From Gigantopelta aegis (taxonomy: Eukaryota > Mollusca > Gastropoda > Neomphalida > Peltospiridae), in NCBI RefSeq assembly GCF_016097555.1, contig NC_054709.1:28602917-28666916 (forward strand): a DNA stretch of 64,000 bases, written 5' to 3'. Numbering within the stretch: the first letter of the stretch is position 1; every line of letters starts with the position of its first letter. The notes below the pieces were generated by a model. The model made no database searches. It saw only the letters and a list, made by a program, of their open reading frames with translations, and had not been told where the DNA came from. The translations under genes were made by a program, and so were the position numbers. This document shows, one piece after another, positions 60,201 through 64,000 of the stretch.

Positions 60201-63200
60201 TTTAAAAATTAAATCACTGTTTTATGTTCTTTTATTGTTTTGGCAATATTGTTTGTTTTTGTATATTGGGGAAATACCTGGTCATCTTGTTTCTTTGTAA
60301 CTCTCCTGGACCAAACACCAGTCACGAAGAGATAGTTCTACATGTAGAAAATCAATAACTTTTAATTCAAAGAAATACACGTTTATGCTATAATGTGTTT
60401 GAAATATGTTAAAAATGGAATGACACTGAGAATATTGTAACAGTCCAAAGTTGAGTATGCCCATCAGTCAGATCAAAGTATTAAATGCAACAAAATGATG
60501 CAGGATATTTTTTGTGACATGTTTTCAAGAATTTGTTTGCATTTATTCTATAACCCACACATCTCTGTTTATAAAGCCTGTTTTGCACTTTTGATAGCCT
60601 TTTGCAGGATGGCGAGTTATGTCCCCTGAAAAGTGACAACCTTTTCAAATCTATGGCATAAATCTATAAAATCTTGGGATCAGCTATTAAATGGTGGTTA
60701 TTGAAAGCAGAAATATTTAACAGTGTATAAGATAAAATAAGAAGGAAATTGTCCTGTTACATTTATGAATTTTCAAATTACATAAAAAAAAATTTTTTTA
60801 AAGGACTTTAACAGCATTCCTTTGTGTTCATTTCTTCGGATGACTGGAATGTGCAAGCTTTTACCATGTCAGAAACATTAGACCAACATCAAGACCAAAC
60901 CAACTGTCTTAATACATTTATGTGCAAAATGTAACTTAGGCCTGTAAAAACCATGCATTGAAAACTCTAATTATGACAACTAGTTTTAACAAATACAGAA
61001 ACTGATCGGTCATTGCTCTGACGCCATATAACCGTCAATAAAATGTGTTGAGTGCGTCGTTAAATAAAACATTTCCTTCCTTCCTGATCAGTCTACTTTT
61101 GACTGTCGGTGATAGCTATTATAAAGCTGGCTAAAAACTGAATTACTTTGGTGTGTGGGTGTTTAGTGAAGTTGTTTTTGGGGGACATTTTGGAATAGTC
61201 GTTTTTTAAATCTGCTTTCTTATAAACATTACTTGGGTTTAGAACATTAATGTGGTCTGTATTAATAGTTGTTTCAACATTTGGTTTGTTTGTCATGCAC
61301 CAACTCTGTAAATACTTTTCATACTCGTTTTGGTGGGGAACATAGCTTGTGATACTGACCAAAGGCTATAAGATAAGTTCAGTTGCTGTTGGGTTGTCAA
61401 TAAAAAATATATATTTATTCACTCGCTCCATTTAAACGTTGGTCTTTTGACTTTAAAGACTCTTGTATTGGACCTGCCAATATTTCTAATGGTCGTGATT
61501 GAATATTAAAAGTCAGGACTTGATGATTCAATATTTAGCTATGTTATTATTTCTCCAACATGGTCTATTTGCTTACAACAACTAATAATTTTGCTCAAAG
61601 ATATAAAACTTGAATATCAATTGGTAAAATATTAATTGCTTTTGTCTGAGAAACTGTTAATGTCATGTTGCTGCTTGTATTATATTGTAATACATAACAC
61701 TCGTATTTCAGCCATCAACACTAAACATCGATTCTGGATGATCTCTGCATTTCCGCTCTCTGAATATGTCCATTTCTATTCGTTCTTGTTTGTTTATATT
61801 TATTTTTATTTTTAAAGATTAATGTTGAACAATTGCTGTGATTCACTTTCAGTTTGCACCTAACGACGATGTGTCTCCAGTACAAACCATCAGTAGTGGC
61901 CTGTGTGTGTATTTATCTAGCCAGCAAGTGGTCCGAATACGAGGTAATACAGCAGAGTACAAAGCATAGTTGTTTCGCTTTTATTTTTGTGCTTCTTGTT
62001 GCTTTACTGGATCCCTAGTCTTGGAGAATGCCTAGTAAGTTGGATAACTTGTGCCTAATCCATTTGTTCTTTAAAAAGCAATAAAATATGTTTCAATCAA
62101 TTTACTGGAACGGCCTCGGTGGTGTCATGGTGAGCCATCATGATCAGACATACGGCTGGTAGGTACAGGGTTTGCAGCCCTGTACCGGTTCTCACCCACA
62201 GTGAGTTTTAACAACTCAATGGGTTGGTGTCGGACCACTGCGCCCTTTTCTCTCTCACTAACCACCAACAACTAACCCACTGTTCTGGACAGACAGCCCA
62301 GATAGCTGAGGTGTGTGCCCGTGACAGCATGCTTTAAGCTTACCTGGATATAAGCACGAAAATAAGTTGAAATGAAAATGCTTTATTTGAGGAAATGGGA
62401 GATGCTTCATAGCAGTGTTTGAATTTCATCATCAATCATCGGTTATACTTGGTTTGCACCAACCCATGATTATATGAACTCAAGATGGATTTGAATTGTT
62501 AGAACCATGCACAACCACCGAAACACATTCCATAGTAGTGTTTCTGCCAAAGGGTAAAACGGGTATGGCGCCATACCCAAAATATTTTGCAGAATTGTGT
62601 TTTTAAAGTTGACGTTTTGACAAAATTAATTACTCTTATCATTACTGTATAATTTTCTTAGCCCGAACCCTAAACTTAAACCATTTTTCTTTCTGGAGGA
62701 GGCCCCCCCATACTCTTAAGTTGACTGTGGTTGCATTCAATTCCATAGTGCCATACCCAAAACTTTCTTTCTGGCAGAAACACTGCATAGTTTTGCACAT
62801 GTGTGGGGTGTCATTCTCGATTTTGACAATTTCCAGGAAGGTCCATTAGTCACTGTGGAACATTATTTCTGTCAATCCTTTTCATTCTGTTGATCATGCA
62901 GTTGTTATTGTTTTGCTTTTAGTCATTTTTATTGTTTGAATTTGCGATTTACTGATTTAAAAACAAAAACACGTCTGGGATAGACCCTAGAACTCACTAT
63001 TTACCTTTAATACCTATGAAATCTTTATATACATAGAAAACAAACACAAACCCAGGGCTGGAAAAAGGAGGTAAAATTTGGCTTGCTGTTGTATCAGTCC
63101 ACCAGAAATGTATCTTGCTAAGAATAAAAAATATGGTCCGATAGAAATACAGGCACGTTGTGAGGGGAGGGTTTGGCATGTGATAATTAGGGCAGCCAAA

Positions 63201-63613
63201 ATGTATTTCGGGGCATTATAAAATTAAAATCTGATAGAATCACAAGTTAAATACATGCACCTGGACTGTTTTTTTGCTTTTCGAAGGCTGCTATTTCGAA
63301 TCGTATTTATAAGTTTTTATCATCTTAAACTAGGAACATTTATGGTCAACATTTTCCACAACAATCAATTATTAGTTATATTTGTTTGTTTTTATCAATT
63401 TACAATTATAATTGATCCTTGGAACATCACTGCCTAAGAGCAATAATTTAACAATTTGCTCAAACTCATTCCAACCAGTGCACAATGTGTATTCAATGTT
63501 GGGCTAGTGGGCTAATAACTACTATTAACTTGCCCGATGGCTAGTGGACATTTTTGTTGTCAAATGTTGCAGTTGAGTTTATTTTGTAAATATGAATATC
63601 CTGCCCTCACCCC

Positions 63614-63644
<31 letters not shown>

Positions 63645-63914
63645 ACACACACACCAATGTTAGTGTTTTTAAAATCCATCTCCCTCTTTAGGTGACATAT
63701 GATTCTTACTATTATTTATTAAAATTGTATTAACTTAAAGTAAAGTAGGGTTAGTGAATCTTTAACTGTGGCTAGTAAATTTTTTAAATGAGTAATGTTG
63801 TTGGATGCTACCATTCTTTCAGTGTATCATTTCTATTTCAGATTCAGGAATCGCACGAAGGTAAAGACTGGTTCTGGTATGTCGATGAGAACATTTCTCT
63901 GGTACTGTTGGAAA
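45017..63914 (+). CDS. CCNT1: Cyclin T (P-TEFb regulatory subunit), 5' part, gene continues past the window
   Basis: Exons: 45017-45159, 47159-47240, 48344-48472, 51707-51767, 52851-52913, 59105-59150, 61853-61943, 63842-63914. They join in frame to 229 codons and the last ends on a GT donor, so more exons follow outside the window. The protein begins [20 protein letters not shown], followed by [43 protein letters not shown] and [16 protein letters not shown]. The second cyclin fold is recognised by [34 protein letters not shown] and [16 protein letters not shown]. These are the two cyclin boxes of the T family and differ clearly from cyclins K and L. From family knowledge, it pairs with CDK9 to phosphorylate RNA polymerase II and release paused transcription. 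The first donor (CAAGT|gtatcc) was chosen because only it keeps frame and the expected RLQVNQL segment. CCNT1 versus CCNT2 cannot be separated here; invertebrates usually have one gene. Confidence 0.94.
45661..45991. mobile_element. Dispersed repeat with inverted ATTTTGTCCAGACA ends
   Basis: The left end ATTTTGTCCAGACA and right end TGTCTGGACAAAAT are perfect 14-bp inverted repeats. The inner sequence matches 9906-10130. Confidence 0.75.
47266..47520 (+). mobile_element. SINE, near full length, 25 bp after cyclin T exon 2
   Basis: Head CCAAGCCCAATGGTAAAGC, box B GGATCGATCCC. The body lacks the AGATCCCTTGCTGC segment, replaced by an A-rich stretch. Tail GTGCTCTAGTGATGCTGTTA. Confidence 0.8.
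48735..49057 (+). mobile_element. SINE with 14-bp target duplication
   Basis: Head GGGCGGGATGTAGCCCAGTA and tail AAATAAAACATTTCTTTCTT. TCATTACAAAAATG flanks both sides (48721-48734 and 49058-49071), perfect over 14 bp. Confidence 0.95.
49164..49861. mobile_element. TTAA piggyBac-like MITE, complete copy b
   Basis: Near identical to copy a (34991-35686), with the same TTAACCTTTAGACTACTGGA start, the same GGCGAGATATCTCGCC palindrome and the same end. It lies in cyclin T intron 3, right after a SINE. Confidence 0.9.
49932..50306 (+). repeat. Five tandem 75-bp units made of host flank plus SINE head
   Basis: Units start at 49932, 50007, 50082, 50157 and 50232. Each has GAATATCCAGTTTAGTATGT, GGCTTTCATTTGTACATAC and then the SINE head GGGGCGGGATGTAGCCCAGT. 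Unit 2 differs by GTTAGCG for GTTCGCG. The 75-bp period keeps a frame open for 25-residue protein repeats that are not a gene. Confidence 0.97.
50280..50604 (+). mobile_element. SINE, full length, source of the tandem head array
   Basis: Complete head, body and AATAAAACATTTCTTT tail. The right flank CTTTCATTTGTACATA (50605-50620) matches the sequence before each head copy, which is the 16-bp target duplication. Confidence 0.95.
52083..52365 (+). mobile_element. SINE, head truncated
   Basis: It starts TGTGCGGTCTGTTTGGGATC and has body AAAAGATCCCTTGCTGCTAA and tail GTGTTGAGTGCGTCATTAAA. Confidence 0.85.
52386..52510 (+). mobile_element. SINE third-head fragment
   Basis: GGTCTAGCTCAGTCAGTAGA is the same head type as 23034. 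It ends after GTGACTGGTATTTTGAG. Confidence 0.7.
52549..52809 (+). mobile_element. SINE, tail shortened
   Basis: Intact pol III-like boxes: CATGGCCCAGTGGTAAAGCG and GGTCGGTCTGGGATCGATCC. It ends at AATAAATCAA, 42 bp before cyclin T exon 5. Confidence 0.88.
53108..53374 (+). mobile_element. SINE, diverged
   Basis: GGGAGTGAGATGTGGTAGAG, box B CGGATCGATCCCC, tail GTGCTCTAGTGGTGTCGTTA. Confidence 0.8.
53548..55109. mobile_element. TTAA-flanked non-autonomous element, 1.56 kb
   Basis: TTAA at both ends. Left terminus AGGGACACACCCTAGTT, right terminus AACTAGGGTGTGCGGCT, inverted with three mismatches. The interior has a CA/CG microsatellite (54170-54203) and a second inverted pair, CACTGATTTTCCG (54074) with CGGAAAATCAGTG (54792), which may mark a nested insertion. 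No transposase frame. Confidence 0.8.
55275..55640. mobile_element. CAGGGTTTCTAGA MITE with a poly-C tract
   Basis: Left end CAGGGTTTCTAGATTATGG, right end ATTCTAGAAGCC. The centre holds ATGAATATCCTGCCCTC followed by a long C run (55437-55464). A partial copy is at 63490-63785. Confidence 0.75.
55639..55978. repeat. Direct tandem duplication, 170 bp x 2
   Basis: Landmarks GGAACTTGAAACCTAACTCT at 55647 and 55817, GGGTGGCAGCGACAACAGCA in both. Only a few substitutions separate the copies. Confidence 0.95.
56505..56660. mobile_element. CAGTGTTTCTGCC MITE family, partial copy
   Basis: AATGACGCTTATCATTACTG, CCATAGCGCCATACCC, and the end TCTGGCAGAAACACTG. Confidence 0.75.
56828..56975. mobile_element. 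CAGTGTTTCTGCC MITE family, partial copy
   Basis: GTTAACCTTTTGACAGAAGT, TTGCATTCAATTCCATAGCG, and the end GACTGAAACACTG. Confidence 0.75.
57138..57583. mobile_element. GAATGCTGGTCA MITE, diverged copy in opposite orientation
   Basis: It shares TTTGTGAGTTTGTCCCTTATT and AATCCGGCAAGGCTTTTGG (inverse) with 1302-1693. A (CTC)n and poly-C run of about 48 bases (57187-57234) interrupts it. Confidence 0.75.
57187..57234. repeat. Poly-C tract, longest in the window
   Basis: About 48 C residues after CTCCTCCTC repeats. Confidence 0.9.
57632..57951 (+). mobile_element. SINE, full length
   Basis: Head GGGGCAGGACGTAGCCCAGT, box B GGATCGATCCC, tail GCGTTGTTAAATAAAACATT. Confidence 0.9.
59736..59982 (+). 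mobile_element. SINE, box B deleted
   Basis: GGGTAGGGCGTAGACCAGTG joins CTGTTCTAGCCAGTACATC. Tail GTGCTCTAGTGGTGTTGTTA. Confidence 0.85.
60130..60160. repeat. (TA)n microsatellite
   Basis: About 30 bp of alternating T and A. Confidence 0.85.
61017..61087 (+). mobile_element. SINE tail fragment
   Basis: TCTGACGCCATATAACCGTC through GTGCGTCGTTAAATAAAAC. Confidence 0.85.
62109..62366 (+). mobile_element. SINE with second head and alternative body
   Basis: Head CGGCCTCGGTGGTGTCATGG as in the second SINE type. The body TCTCTCACTAACCACCAACA and GACAGACAGCCCAGATAGCT matches 33048-33362 only. Confidence 0.8.
62537..62785. mobile_element. CAGTGTTTCTGCC MITE, complete copy
   Basis: Ends AGTGTTTCTGCCA and TGGCAGAAACACTG are inverted. 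CATAGT flanks both sides (62531-62536, 62786-62791). 249 bp. Confidence 0.85.
63490..63785. mobile_element. CAGGGTTTCTAGA MITE, partial copy with poly-C/(CA)n
   Basis: It shares AATATGAATATCCTGCCCTC, the C run (63609-63630, here followed by (AC)n to 63653) and TAAAGTAAAGTAGG with 55275-55640. Confidence 0.75.
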
Positions 63915-63955
63915 GTAAGTACCATAGTGAAACTTTGTGTTCATCCAAGAGAATG

Positions 63956-64000
63956 GGGCGAGACGTAGCCTAGTGGTAAAGCACTCAGTCGATGTGCTGT
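63956..64000 (+). mobile_element. SINE head cut by the window end
   Basis: GGGGCGAGACGTAGCCTAGT with GGTAAAGCACTC, the first 45 bp of a SINE, 41 bp after cyclin T exon 8. Confidence 0.85.

Noticed and set aside
1893..62366. Many open frames of 60-140 codons with peptides such as [17 protein letters not shown] or [10 protein letters not shown]
   Set aside because: These are translations of SINE copies in various frames, not genes.

Overview
This is a eukaryotic window, AT-rich, with GT-AG introns of 1-9 kb and dense short transposons. The tRNA-headed SINEs whose body reads GATCCCTTGCTGCTAAT, and the CAGGG-ended and TTAA-flanked miniature transposons, together with the protein sequences, suggest a mollusc, most likely a gastropod. 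The species cannot be named from the sequence.

Three genes of chromatin and transcription control are present. HAT1, the type B histone acetyltransferase, is complete on the + strand (ATG 959, stop 20864, 11 coding exons, 412 aa). KANSL2, a subunit of the NSL histone acetyltransferase complex, is complete on the - strand (ATG 43976, stop 29060, 8 coding exons, 681 aa). Cyclin T, the regulatory subunit of P-TEFb, starts at 45017 on the + strand, and its first 8 coding exons (229 codons) run to 63914, after which the gene leaves the window. HAT1 and KANSL2 converge on an 8.2 kb repeat-filled gap. KANSL2 and cyclin T diverge from a gap of only about 1 kb that probably holds both promoters. I reconstructed every coding exon by reading phase across splice sites, and all junctions keep frame.

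Layout: 1-958, upstream of HAT1, with a poly-C tract; 959-20864, HAT1, whose introns hold a three-layer nest of transposons (11776-13830), a partial copy of exon 8 (15156-15218) and two abutting minisatellites in the last intron (97-bp and 49-bp units, 17274-20148); 20865-29059, intergenic, SINEs and palindromic repeats; 29060-43976, KANSL2, with a THAP-derived relic transposon (30338-32504), a 46-bp minisatellite (33637-34470) and many SINEs and MITEs in its introns; 43977-45016, the divergent promoter region; 45017-64000, the 5' part of cyclin T, whose introns hold a SINE head amplified five times (49932-50306) and a 1.6 kb TTAA-flanked element (53548-55109).

The long open frames at 18.4-20.1 kb and on the strand opposite the last KANSL2 exon are not genes. 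No rRNA, stand-alone tRNA gene, CRISPR array or recognisable autonomous transposase was seen. The main points of interest are the gene cluster (a possible ancient KANSL2-CCNT linkage), the expanded Ser/Thr-rich tail of KANSL2, modular SINEs that combine different heads, bodies and tails, and nested insertions that can be checked against uninterrupted copies in the same window.
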